Shown here one piece after another: positions 22,923 to 31,435 of a stretch of 35,645 nt of DNA. Every line of letters begins with the position of its first letter. Positions within the stretch are counted from its first letter, which is position 1. Position numbers and translations under genes: made by a program. The stretch is from the NCBI GenBank assembly GCA_947479915.1, contig CANKAU010000023.1, positions 1-35,645 of the forward strand, in the 5' to 3' direction. A model generated the notes under the pieces. The model searched no databases and was not told the DNA's origin. It worked only from the letters and a program-made list of their open reading frames with translations. The DNA is from Chloroflexota bacterium. Lineage in GTDB: Bacteria; Chloroflexota; Dehalococcoidia; UBA2979.

Positions 22923-23699
22923 CTATTTCCCCGGCGAGATGTCGTACACGACGGACACCGTGAGCTGAATCTGCTGCTCGCCCGGGTTCACCGGCGTCGG
23001 CGCGTTCGCCGCGGACGGTGCGGCTGCCACCCGGTCGAGGGCCACCGGCCCGCTGTTCCCGGATTCGGTGACGGATCGCGCGGAGCCCAGCGTCACCCCG
23101 GCCGCCTTCGCCAGCACCTCGGCGCGCGCGCGGGCGTTTTTCACCGCCTCCTCCCGCGCCTGCGACAGGAACTGCTCCGGCTGGTCGACGGTGAACGAGA
23201 TGCCGTTCACGCGCACGGTGTTCCCCCCGGCGGCGACCGCCGCGTCCAGCACCTCGGATGCGCTGTCGATGTTGCGGACGGTGACCTGAAGCACGTTGCT
23301 GACCAGGTAGCCGCGGATCGCGGGCGGGACGGTGCGGTCGGGCGACTGGGTGTACTGCGGCGTGATGTTCAGCGACTGCGTCCGGATGTCCTTCTCCTGC
23401 ACGCCCTTCGCCTTGAGCGCCGTCTGCACCTTCGTCATCGCGTCCGCGGCTTTCGAGCGCGCGTTGGCGACGGTGGTGTCGGTCACCTCGACGCCGAGGT
23501 TCAGCCGCGCGACATCCGGCTTCACGGAGACGTTCGCGGAGCCGGTGACCGCGATGCCGCTCTGCTGGGCTGGGCCGGCCACAGTGACCTCGGTCTTGGG
23601 CGTGCAGGCGATGGCGCCGAGGGCGGTCGCCGCGACCGCGCCCATGAGGAGCGTGCGCAGCGCGGAGCGACGGGTGTGGAGGGTGAGTGAGTGAGACAT
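22923..23699 (-). CDS. SIMPL/DUF541 family lipoprotein
   Basis: The 258-residue protein starts at ATG 23699 with GGAAGGA upstream. Residues 1-32 are a signal peptide with a twin-Arg-free basic start and a lipobox-like AIAC (C32), so it is probably anchored outside the membrane. The rest matches SIMPL: ITVTG-like IAVTGSANVSVKPDVARLNLGV (VSVKPDVA at the core), KDIRTQSLNITPQY, GYLVSNVLQVTVRN, and QAREEAVKNARARAEVLAKAAG. SIMPL proteins are periplasmic or surface proteins of unclear function, some linked to oxidative stress. It is 35 bp after the anti-sigma gene and may belong to that regulon. Confidence 0.92.
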   Translation of the reverse strand: MSHSLTLHTRRSALRTLLMGAVAATALGAIACTPKTEVTVAGPAQQSGIAVTGSANVSVKPDVARLNLGVEVTDTTVANARSKAADAMTKVQTALKAKGVQEKDIRTQSLNITPQYTQSPDRTVPPAIRGYLVSNVLQVTVRNIDSASEVLDAAVAAGGNTVRVNGISFTVDQPEQFLSQAREEAVKNARARAEVLAKAAGVTLGSARSVTESGNSGPVALDRVAAAPSAANAPTPVNPGEQQIQLTVSVVYDISPGK

Positions 23700-23734
23700 G
23701 ACGGTCCTTCCGGCGAAGGGCCGTCCCTCGCGGG

Positions 23735-24961
23735 CTACCTCGACTGTACGCGTCTTCGCGCCGCGTACTGCGCGACGGACGCCGCCACGAGCGCCAGCGT
23801 CAGCAGCCCGAGGCCAGCCGCGACGCCGTTCATCCCCTGAGACGCACGCACCGGCGCGCTGGTTCCCGCGCTGTCCGAGCCGGGCGATTGCGTCGTCGCG
23901 AGAGGTGTCGTGACCGGCGAGGTCACGGGAGCCGTCGAGGGTGCGCCGGTCGCGTTCCCCGCGACGCCCGGCGTCGGTGTCGCGGTCTCGGGCGTCCTCG
24001 GCGCGGCGGCCGCAGCGGTCGATTCGGGCGCGGCGGTGACCGCGGGGGCGGCATTGCTCGCCCCGCCCGGGGTCGCCGGTGCCGGCGCGGCCGGCGCGAC
24101 GAGCGCACGCGGGGTCGCCGTCGGCGTGGCGGCGAGCGTCGTCGAAGGAGGCGCTGCGGCGGGCGTTGAGGCCGGCGCGGCAGCCGCGGCCGGGGAGCCG
24201 CTGGGCGTCGGATTGGCCGCGGGCGGTGCGGTTGCGGGGGCCAGCGACGGCGGAGGTGCCTGCGTCGTCGTGGGAGCACTGCCGGCCGCGCCACCCGCGT
24301 CCGGCGGGGTGGTCGGTGCGAACGCCGGGGAAGCCGTCGGCGCAGCCGACGCGGGAGTGGCCACGGGCGCGACGGGCGCGGCAGCGCGCGGGGCGGCGGC
24401 AACGGATGTCGAGGTCGGCGCCGCCGGCGCGGCGCCCGTGGTGACTGTCCCGCTGGCGGTCGGGGCGGGCGTCGTCGGGAGCGTCGCGGACGACCCGGGG
24501 GGGGCGAGGTCGGCGGCCGTCGGTACGGCGTTCTTCGGCGCGGCCTGCGACGCTGACTCGCGCGCGGTGGTACCGAACGTCACCGGCGTGTCGCCGCGGC
24601 TGGGACCGTTGGTGAGCGCGACGACGAAGAGCAGCGCCGCGACTCCCGCTCCCGCGCGCGTGGCCCATTCGAGGCGGCGCGGGCCGGTGGTCATGGGGAC
24701 GGGCGGCGCGGTGAGCGCGAACGAACGTGGGGCGCGCACGACGCCGATGCCGGCGATCGCGTCTCGCACCAGCCGCAGGTCGGCGAGCTGGTCGCGCGCC
24801 TCCTCGCTCGCGGCGAGCTCGGCCTCGAACGCCGCGCGATCCGCTGCGGCGAGCTCGTCGTCGAGGTAGGCCGACGCGCGCTCCTGTAGCGCCTCGAGGG
24901 GCGCGGAGGGGCGCTCGGAGGCACCGCGATCGGGCGTCTTGAGTCGCGACCACCACGTCAT
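23735..24961 (-). CDS. Putative anti-sigma factor with Pro/Ala/Thr-rich outer region and two membrane helices
   Basis: The 408-residue protein starts with a zf-HC2-like anti-sigma domain (about residues 22-70, SAYLDDELAAADRAAFEAEL) that lacks the His and Cys zinc ligands, so it is a zinc-less type. A membrane helix follows at about 105-118 (VAALLFVVAL), then about 260 residues of almost pure Ala/Pro/Thr/Ser, then a second helix (about 383-400) and a basic tail ARRRVQSR. The outer part could span a cell wall or be glycosylated. ATG 24961 with AGGCGG 8 nt upstream is preferred over GTG 24970, which overlaps the sigma stop. The gene order sigma then anti-sigma supports the role. Confidence 0.82.
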   Translation of the reverse strand: MTWWSRLKTPDRGASERPSAPLEALQERASAYLDDELAAADRAAFEAELAASEEARDQLADLRLVRDAIAGIGVVRAPRSFALTAPPVPMTTGPRRLEWATRAGAGVAALLFVVALTNGPSRGDTPVTFGTTARESASQAAPKNAVPTAADLAPPGSSATLPTTPAPTASGTVTTGAAPAAPTSTSVAAAPRAAAPVAPVATPASAAPTASPAFAPTTPPDAGGAAGSAPTTTQAPPPSLAPATAPPAANPTPSGSPAAAAAPASTPAAAPPSTTLAATPTATPRALVAPAAPAPATPGGASNAAPAVTAAPESTAAAAAPRTPETATPTPGVAGNATGAPSTAPVTSPVTTPLATTQSPGSDSAGTSAPVRASQGMNGVAAGLGLLTLALVAASVAQYAARRRVQSR

Positions 24962-24966
24962 CAGGT

Positions 24967-25605
24967 TCACCGCCTGTCACTCAGACGCTGCGCCGCCTCG
25001 GCGAGTTCCGTCGAGGCGAGGATCACCTCGCGCAGCCTCGCGCGGGCGCGGCTCAGGCGCGACTTCACGGTGCCCAGCGCGAGGCCGGTCGCCTGGGCGA
25101 TCTCGGCGTAGTCCAGCCCGTGGATGTCCGACATCACGACCACCTCGCGCCAGTCGGGGGGCAGCTCCGCGAGCGCCGCTTCGAGCGCGGTGCGCAGTTC
25201 GCCCTGCTCGGCCTGCGCCTCCGGGCTCGGGTCGCCGTCGACGGGATCAAGGTCGGCGCGGTCGGGGTCGTCACGGGCGGCGTCGAGGCTCGTCGTCGGG
25301 CGTCGCACCCCCTTCCGCAGTTCGTCGCGCGCACGGTTGGCAGCGATGGTGAAGAGCCATGACCGGAACGAGCCGCCCCGGAAGGAGTCGATATGCCGCC
25401 ATGCGGAGACGAAGGCCTCCTGCGTCACGTCCTCCGCGGCTTCGGCCGATGAGAGCATGCGCAGGACGAGGGAGTACACCGCGTCCTGGTGTCGGAGGAC
25501 GATCGCGTTGAAGGCGGGCAGCTCGCCGCGCTGTGCGCGCTGAATCAGGTCGTCGAGGGCGGGATCGGCCTCGACGCCGGGGCGCGGGTGTGCAGGGGAC
25601 GTCAT
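24967..25605 (-). CDS. ECF-type RNA polymerase sigma factor (RpoE-like)
   Basis: The 212-residue protein has sigma region 2 (LRHQDAVYSLVLRML, then DVTQEAFVSAWRHIDSFRGGSFRSWLF with RARDELRK) and region 4 (LAELPPDWREVVVMSD, then YAEIAQATGLALGTVKSRLSRARARLRE), joined by an acidic linker. It redirects RNA polymerase to a stress regulon and is probably held by the following membrane anti-sigma protein, whose start overlaps or lies just after its stop. ATG 25605 is preferred; ATG 25650 with GGGAG 3 nt upstream would add 15 residues. Targets are unknown; the pair and the SIMPL gene are the obvious first candidates. Confidence 0.93.
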   Translation of the reverse strand: MTSPAHPRPGVEADPALDDLIQRAQRGELPAFNAIVLRHQDAVYSLVLRMLSSAEAAEDVTQEAFVSAWRHIDSFRGGSFRSWLFTIAANRARDELRKGVRRPTTSLDAARDDPDRADLDPVDGDPSPEAQAEQGELRTALEAALAELPPDWREVVVMSDIHGLDYAEIAQATGLALGTVKSRLSRARARLREVILASTELAEAAQRLSDRR

Positions 25606-25697
25606 GCCGGGTGAACCACCTCGCGTGGACCGCGGGGCGGAGGTTAGCATGCGCTCCCGGTCCTCGGACGCGCTCGTGCACCCTCGGAGGCGCTGAC

Positions 25698-26528
25698 ATG
25701 CCGCTCGCTGGAGCGATCGAACTGCTGGCGGCGGCGGAGCGCGGCGGCTACGCCGTCCCCGGGTTCAACGTCTCCAACCTCGAGATGGCGATGGGGGTGC
25801 TGGACGCCGCCGAGGCACGCCGCGCCCCGATCTTCCTCCAGTTCAACCCGAGCAACCTCGACCACTTCGGCGGGGTGGAGGTCGCTGCGGCCGTCGGGCG
25901 CGCGCTGGCTGCCCGGGCGACCGTACCCGTGGCCGTGCATCTCGACCACGCGCCGACCCTCGACCTCATCCGTCAGGCGATCCGCGCCGGGTTCACCTCG
26001 CTCATGTTCGATGGATCCACGTTCCCACTGGAGCGGAACCGCCGCGAGACGATGCTGGCCTACGCCGCCGCGCAGGAGGCGCGTCTCGGCCTCGAGGCCG
26101 AGCTGGGCCACGTGGGCGGCCGCGAGCCGGGCGTGCGCACCTCCGAGATGGCGCTGACGGACCCCGAGACCGCGGCGCGCTTCGTGCAGGAGACGCGGGT
26201 GGACTCCCTCGCCGTCTCCGTGGGCACGGCGCACGGCATGGCCGGGGAGGTGCGCCTCGACCTGCTGCAGGAGCTGCGGATCGCCACGCGGTCGCTCCCG
26301 CTGGTGCTCCACGGCGGATCCGGGGTGACGCCGCACGACCTGAAGGCGGCGGTCCTGAACGGCATCCGCAAGGTGAACATCGGCACGGAGATCCACTCGG
26401 CGTTCACGAAGGCGATCGGTGGCGCGACCGGCAACGACCCGCGCCCGGCGCTCCGAGCGGGGCGTGCCGCGGTCGCCGCCGTCGCCGAGGATCGCATCGA
26501 CCTCCTCGGCGCCGCGCAGCGCGCATAA
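25698..26528 (+). CDS. Class II fructose-bisphosphate / tagatose-bisphosphate aldolase
   Basis: This zinc aldolase would cleave fructose-1,6-bisphosphate (or a relative) to triose phosphates. The 276-residue protein has PGFNVSNLEM at the N-terminus, the HLDHAP motif (81-86) with catalytic Asp and zinc His, a second-shell GHVGGREPGV loop, SVGTAHG and LVLHGGSG with the other zinc His residues, and KVNIGTEIH for phosphate binding. GGAGG lies 7 nt before ATG 25698. The short form resembles the FbaA/GatY/KbaY group, so the exact sugar cannot be told. The gap to the divergent sigma gene is under 100 bp. Confidence 0.93.
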   Translation: MPLAGAIELLAAAERGGYAVPGFNVSNLEMAMGVLDAAEARRAPIFLQFNPSNLDHFGGVEVAAAVGRALAARATVPVAVHLDHAPTLDLIRQAIRAGFTSLMFDGSTFPLERNRRETMLAYAAAQEARLGLEAELGHVGGREPGVRTSEMALTDPETAARFVQETRVDSLAVSVGTAHGMAGEVRLDLLQELRIATRSLPLVLHGGSGVTPHDLKAAVLNGIRKVNIGTEIHSAFTKAIGGATGNDPRPALRAGRAAVAAVAEDRIDLLGAAQRA

Positions 26529-26560
26529 CAACTCTTGGGAGCCTTAGTCGGTCGCGCCGA

Positions 26561-26566
26561 TATACT
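26561..26566 (+). promoter_or_regulatory. -10 box TATACT just before lepB
   Basis: TATACT stands 7 bp before the ATG at 26574, so a transcript from it would be leaderless or nearly so. A TTGGGA at 26535-26540 is 20 bp upstream, too far for an ideal -35 box. A GGAG close to the ATG could serve longer transcripts from the aldolase gene. Confidence 0.4.
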
Positions 26567-26573
26567 CGGAGCG

Positions 26574-27398
26574 ATGACCAGCGACCCCTCAATCGAACCA
26601 GTTGACCCCTTCGACGTGACCGAGCCCTTCGAGAGGGTCGCGCGCCCCGTGCTGACGCACGGCGGTCTGACTGCGTTCGACCCGTGGGCGGCCGAGCGCG
26701 TCCCCCTGCGCGAGGCGATCTGGCCGTGGGGCCTCCGCGGCCTCACCGAGACCCTTGAGGTGATCGCCCTGGCGATGATCATGTTCGTCGCGGTGCGCGC
26801 AGTGGCCCACAACTACCGCGTGGATGGGAACTCGATGGTGCCGAGTTTCCACGATGGCGAAGCGCTGATCGTGAACCGCCTCGCGTACCGCTCGCTCGAC
26901 CTGAGCTGGCTGCCGGGCGTGGCCGACGACAACTGGCAGCCCTTCGGGGCGCCTCGGCAGGGCGACGTCGTCATCTTCATCCAGCAGCGAGTCCCGCGTG
27001 AGCGCGACTTCGTGAAGCGGATCATCGCGCTGCCCGGCCAGACGGTCGAGGTGAAGAACGGCCACGTGATCGTCAACGGCATCGCCTACGACGAGCCGTA
27101 CATCTCTGCGCCGCCCAACTACGAGTACAAGCCACAGACCGTCCCACCGGGCAAGTTGTTCGTGCTGGGCGACAACCGCAACAATTCGCTGGACTCGCAC
27201 CTCATCGGCATGGTCGACATGGCCGAGGTGGTGGGGCGCGTGGACCTGCGGTACTGGCCGCTGCGCGCGGCGCAGGTCATCCAGAGTGAGTTCGGCACGC
27301 CGGTCGCCGCCGCCGGTAATGCCCCCGCGTCACGACCCGCTGCCGGGTCGGCGCCTCGCAGCATGCGGCTTCAGCCGGAGGTGTCACCATCACTGTAG
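26574..27398 (+). CDS. lepB: Signal peptidase I
   Basis: LepB cleaves signal peptides of exported proteins at the outer face of the membrane. The 274-residue protein has a cytoplasmic N-terminal tail of about 58 residues, one membrane helix (about 61-78), catalytic Ser87 in GNSMVPS, catalytic Lys148 in DFVKRIIALPG, and the conserved GDNRNNSLDSH box. The C-terminal 35 residues are Ala/Pro-rich and outside the family core. The stop at 27396-27398 overlaps the start of pyrE by 10 bp. Confidence 0.96.
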   Translation: MTSDPSIEPVDPFDVTEPFERVARPVLTHGGLTAFDPWAAERVPLREAIWPWGLRGLTETLEVIALAMIMFVAVRAVAHNYRVDGNSMVPSFHDGEALIVNRLAYRSLDLSWLPGVADDNWQPFGAPRQGDVVIFIQQRVPRERDFVKRIIALPGQTVEVKNGHVIVNGIAYDEPYISAPPNYEYKPQTVPPGKLFVLGDNRNNSLDSHLIGMVDMAEVVGRVDLRYWPLRAAQVIQSEFGTPVAAAGNAPASRPAAGSAPRSMRLQPEVSPSL

Positions 27399-27955
27399 AT
27401 CCCGAAGTCGTCGAAGCCCTCCGCGCGTCGGGCGCGTACCTCGAAGGTCACTTCCAGCTGACCTCCGGCCGTCACTCCGGGCAGTACCTGGAGAAGTTCA
27501 ACCTGCTCCAGTGGCCCCAGTACACCGAACTGGTGTGCAAGAAGATGGCCGAGCACGGCCGTGCCTTTGCTCCCACGACGGTCGCCGGCCCCACCACGGG
27601 CGGCGTGCTCCTCGCCTACGAGGTCGCCCGCCAGCTCGGCATCCGCGGCATCTTCTGCGAGACCGATCAGCACGGCGGCCGCTCGTTCCAGCGCGGCTTC
27701 AAGCTGCAGCCGGGCGAGAAGGTGATGGTCGTCGACGACATCGTCACCACGGGCGGATCGCTCGTCGACACGATCGAGGCGGTCATCAAGGCGGGCGGCG
27801 AGCCGGTCTGTGTGTCGGCGATCGCCGACCGAACGGGCGGGAAGGTCACCTTCGGTGACGTCCCGTTCCTCCCGGCGACCGAGGTGGTGATGCAGAGCTA
27901 CGCCGCGGACGAGTGCCCGCTGTGCAAGCAGGGCGTCCCGCTGAAGGTTACGTAG
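27389..27955 (+). CDS. pyrE: Orotate phosphoribosyltransferase with apparent ATC start
   Basis: PyrE adds PRPP to orotate to form OMP in pyrimidine synthesis. The 188-residue reading starts TVDPEVVEALRASGAYLEGHF, continues QLTSGRHSGQYLEKF (orotate side), and holds the PRPP loop VVDDIVTTGGS near 114-124 and a C-terminal CPLC. In this frame there is no ATG, GTG or TTG between the family N-terminus and GTG 27533, which would cut off 48 conserved residues. The codon at the expected start is ATC (27389-27391), with GGAGG 8 nt upstream (27377-27381), so a rare ATC start or a sequence error (ATG to ATC) is the likely reading. The gene overlaps lepB by 10 bp. Confidence 0.9.
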   Translation: MTVDPEVVEALRASGAYLEGHFQLTSGRHSGQYLEKFNLLQWPQYTELVCKKMAEHGRAFAPTTVAGPTTGGVLLAYEVARQLGIRGIFCETDQHGGRSFQRGFKLQPGEKVMVVDDIVTTGGSLVDTIEAVIKAGGEPVCVSAIADRTGGKVTFGDVPFLPATEVVMQSYAADECPLCKQGVPLKVT

Positions 27956-27966
27956 GCCGGACACCT

Positions 27967-29932
27967 ATGCGCCTCGACGGGGTAGCCCGACTTCGCGGGG
28001 TGCTTTCTCGCTACCTCCGGCGGGCATGGCGCACGCTTCGCCATCCCACGCGCCGTCAGGCCGCCGTCATGGTGCTCGGCGCGATCTTCGTGCTGGGACC
28101 AGCGGTGGACGCCGGGCTGCGCCTGCGCGATATGCGCCGCGAGCTGTCGCTGGCCAGCGCTTCCGTGGATCGAAGCCGGGGCCGCGCTGACTCCGCTCGT
28201 GCGCTTCGAGGCAGGCGCGTGGCCTAACCGAGGCGGTTACGACCGACTGGTCGCGGACCTGGGGAGCGCTCAGGAGCACCTTGAGCGTGCGCGGTCGAGG
28301 ATGGGGTATCTGCGCTGGGTCGCGAGAGCGGTCGGCGTGATCCCGGTCGTCGGGGAGCAGGTTGGCGCCGGCCCGGACGCGATCGACCTTGGCGCCAGCG
28401 TCGCGACGCATGCCACGGCCCTCCTGCGGATCGGTGAGCCGCTCTTCGCCGGGTCTGGTGGCATCGCCGCGCGCGCTCGCGAGGTGCTGGTGGCGCGTGG
28501 CCCGGAGTTGCAGCGCGAAATCGCGGGCCTCCAGGCTGACGGTGTGGAAGCGGAGCGTCTGCGGCGCGTGCGCTGGATGGGGCCGCTACAGCGCGCACAG
28601 CGGCTCGTCGATGGGCTCGCTCACGACCTCGCCGAGGCAAAGACCGCCGGCGCGATCGCTTCGGCCGCCGCCACCGGGCTGGACCCGCTGCTCGGATTCG
28701 ACCAGCGGCGCACCTACGTCGTCCTCGGTCAGAATGAACAGGAGATCCGCGCGAACGGGGGCTACACCGGCACGATGGGCGTGGTGGTCATCGAGCGTGG
28801 CCGCCTCGTCTCCTCGGAGTATCGGTCGTCGGTTGAGTTCGATCCCCCCAAGCTGCCGAATCGCCGCCCGCCGCAGTCACTGAGCCAGTCCATGGGGGCC
28901 GGGCTCTGGATGGTCCGCGATGCGGCCTGGGATCCTGACTTCCCCGTGTCGGCTGAGCGCGTGCTCCAGTTCCTCAAAGAGGATCAGGGAATCGAGGCGG
29001 ACGGCGTGATCGCGGTCAATACCCCGATGATCCAGCTGCTGCTGCGCGCGACGGGGCCGGTCACGGTCGAGGGATTCTCGGAGCAGCTGACGGCGGACAA
29101 CTTCCTCGCGCAGCTCGAGGAAGAGATCTTCGAGGCGGGTACGGATTCCGTTTCTCGAAAGCGCCAGCTGCTGCAGCCGGTGCTCCGGACGCTCATTGGG
29201 CGCGTGCAGGATGCGGGCGCGGACCAGGTGCCGAGGTTGATTGCGGCCTTCACAAAGGGCGCCGGCGGGCGGGATCTCCAGGTGTACAGCCGGGAGCCCC
29301 GGAGTACGGCACTGTTACGTCAGTTCCGCGTCGACGGTTCCCTGCAGCCCGTGCCCGAGCACGACATGCTGGCCGTCGTCGACTCCAACATCTCGTACAA
29401 CAAGATCCAGAGCGCCATCCTGCGCGATATCACCTACCTCGCCCGGGCGGATGGCAAGGTGGACCTGCTGGTTCGCTGGACCAACGAGCGTTCGAGCTTT
29501 ACCGGCACGCGCTATAGCCGGCTGGGGCAGGGTGGCCAGATCTGGGATCCCGTGGCGCGCAAGATGAACGACGCGCCTGGCACGTTCGGCAACTACGTCC
29601 GCATCTACCTCCCGCGGGGCACGACCTTCGACTTCATTGATGGATTCTCCCGTCCCCCCGGACTGGAGGTGCTGTCCGACTTCAGCCTGCTCTCCGGGCT
29701 GATCCTGGTGCCGGATGGCAAGACGGTGTCGCTCCGACTCACCTACACGCCGGGCGGGAACGCCGAGCGGGCGACCGCGCAGGGGCTCGTGGTGTGGAAG
29801 CAGGGCGGCCAGCAGCGCGATCAACTGCGCGTAGTCGTGAACGCCGGGCAGCAGCAGATCTCCGCGTTTGAGGGAGCGTTTGAGCGCGACCTGGTGTTCG
29901 ATGCGCAAGGGCAGCGGCTCGCCAGGCGGTAG
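27967..29932 (+). pseudogene. DUF4012 membrane protein gene split by a frameshift near 28171
   Basis: The first part, from ATG 27967, codes a basic N-terminus and a membrane helix (VMVLGAIFVLGPAV) and runs to TAA at 28225-28227. The rest is in the next frame, open to 29932, with DUF4012 features: VLGQNEQEIRANGGYTGTMG, WMVRDAAWDPDFPVSAERVL, and a C-terminal beta-rich domain with YIYLPRGT-like VRIYLPRGT. The two frames join smoothly if one extra base is removed at about 28171 (ASVD followed by EAGAALTPLVRFEAG). It may be a true loss, a sequencing error, or restart at GTG 28199. DUF4012 proteins often sit among exopolysaccharide genes, as here; their function is unknown. Confidence 0.85.
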
Positions 29933-29940
29933 CCTTGGCC

Positions 29941-30600
29941 CTACATCGCCCCCCGGCCGAACAGGACGGCGGGGATCGTCCGCACGATGATCCACAGGTC
30001 GAGCCACACCGACCACCTGTGCGCGTAGTGCAGGTCGAGGCGCGCCATCTCCGCGAACGGGAGGTTGCTGCGGCCGCTGACCTGCCACAGCCCCGTCAGG
30101 CCGGGCTTCACGAGGTTCCGGATCTCGAGCAGGTGCTCATACCCACGGAAGTCGATCGACTGGACCGGTCGAGGCCCGACGATCGACATGTCACCGCGAA
30201 GGACGCAGAGCACCTGCGGCAGCTCGTCGATGCTCGTGCGACGCAGCCACTTCCCAACCCGCGTGATGCGAGGGTCGTCGGCCGCCTTGAACGAGGGCCC
30301 CTGCGTGTTCGACAGGTGCCGGGCCTGCTCCAGGCGTTGCTCGGCGTCCCGATACATCGTCCGAAACTTGACGATCGTGATCGTCCGGCCGCCCTCGCCA
30401 AACCGCCGCGATGTGAAGAAGGTCGGGCCGGGCGAATCGCGACGGATGAGCACCGCCAGCGGGATCGCGACAAGCGCGAGGACGATCGTCGCGGGAATTG
30501 CGACGACCAGATCGAGGATGCGCTTGGCGGCGAACTCCCACGGCGCGTGCGCACGCGGTTCGGTGACCGGGATCGCCAGATCGGCACGATCGGTCGTCAC
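29941..30600 (-). CDS. Bacterial sugar transferase (polyprenyl-phosphate phosphoglycosyl transferase)
   Basis: Such monotopic membrane enzymes attach the first sugar phosphate of an exopolysaccharide or glycan repeat to undecaprenyl phosphate. The 219-residue protein has KRILDLVVAIPATIV (a re-entrant N-terminal helix), VKFRTMYRDAE, the catalytic-core RRTSIDELPQVLCVLRGDMSIVGPRP (with DE pair and VGPRP) and GLTGLWQVSGRS. The start is GTG 30600. The convergent DUF4012 gene ends 8 bp away, and a broken epimerase gene lies 32 bp upstream on the same strand, so this is the surviving part of a surface-glycan locus. Confidence 0.94.
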   Translation of the reverse strand: MTTDRADLAIPVTEPRAHAPWEFAAKRILDLVVAIPATIVLALVAIPLAVLIRRDSPGPTFFTSRRFGEGGRTITIVKFRTMYRDAEQRLEQARHLSNTQGPSFKAADDPRITRVGKWLRRTSIDELPQVLCVLRGDMSIVGPRPVQSIDFRGYEHLLEIRNLVKPGLTGLWQVSGRSNLPFAEMARLDLHYAHRWSVWLDLWIIVRTIPAVLFGRGAM

Positions 30601-30632
30601 AGCGCGCGTTCGTCCCTCCCGAGCTCGGCCGG

Positions 30633-31421
30633 TTACACGCCCTCGCCGGCGGACGCAAGGCGACGAACGAACGGAGACTCAATCTCCTCGCGGAGCGGAG
30701 TCATCCAGTCGATGTTGTAGTAGCGCTTGTTGTCGAAGTCGCCGTAGCCGTTCTCGGTCAGAGCGATCAACTCCGGGAGCACCTGCTCGAGCGCGCGCGA
30801 GGGCGCGAAGCCGGTCGCCGCAGGGAGGCGGTCGCTGGTGCACTGGTACTCGCGGACGATCGGGGGCAGCGGGCCGTCCTGCAGCTCCACGGCATGACCG
30901 CGTCGCGCGAACTCGCTCACGACGGCGTTGGCGACCTCGCGGACCTGGAGGTTGCGATGCAGCACGTTGAACGTCTGGCCCCCGACGCGCTCGATCGGCG
31001 CCTCGAGGCAGGCGATGTGCGCCTCCGCAACGTCGCGGATGTCGACAAGCGGGCGGTGCATCGTGCCGCCGCCATGCAGCATGAGCCGCCCGAGGCGCGT
31101 GGCGTCACGCACGAACGTGTTGACGACCAGGTCGTAGCGCATGCGCGGGCTGGCGCCTTACACCGTGCCCTGTCGCAGGATGGTCGGGCGGAAATCCGTG
31201 GAGGTACTCTCGCGCAGGTAGACCTCGGCCTGTGCCTTCGATCCGGCGTACGCGCCACGCGGTGTGAGCACGGCGTCCTCGTCATACACGACGCCGGGAG
31301 GCAGCGAGTCGTAGACAGAGCACGAGGAGCCGAAGGTGAAGCGTTGGATGCCCTGGGCCGCGCACGACTTCGCGAGCGACTCCGTCGCCTCCGCGTTCAA
31401 CGCGATCGGTCGGCTCGGCAT
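30633..31421 (-). pseudogene. NAD-dependent sugar-nucleotide epimerase/dehydratase, 5'-truncated and with an in-frame stop
   Basis: Two segments in the same frame belong to one extended SDR protein. The upstream one (from ATG 31421) reads ALNAEATESLAKSCAAQGI, FGSSCSVYD and the catalytic YAGSK, ending RQGTV at a TAA (31160-31158). The downstream one goes on GASPRMRYDLVVNTFVRD and runs to 30633. Relatives read GTVYG or GTVFG here, so TAA probably replaces a TAC or TAT codon. The N-terminal Rossmann fold with its Gly-rich NAD motif is missing, because an in-frame TAG at 31433-31431 cuts the frame. The gene is therefore decayed twice over. Confidence 0.85.
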
Positions 31422-31435
31422 CGAGGCTACCTACG

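Noticed and set aside
23910-24869. Ala/Gly/Val-rich open frame on the plus strand
   Set aside because: It is the mirror of the Ala/Pro/Thr-rich part of the anti-sigma gene; GCN codons read Ala-like from either strand.
27533-27955. pyrE starting at GTG 27533
   Set aside because: It would remove about 48 conserved residues including the orotate-side segment that is clearly coded upstream.
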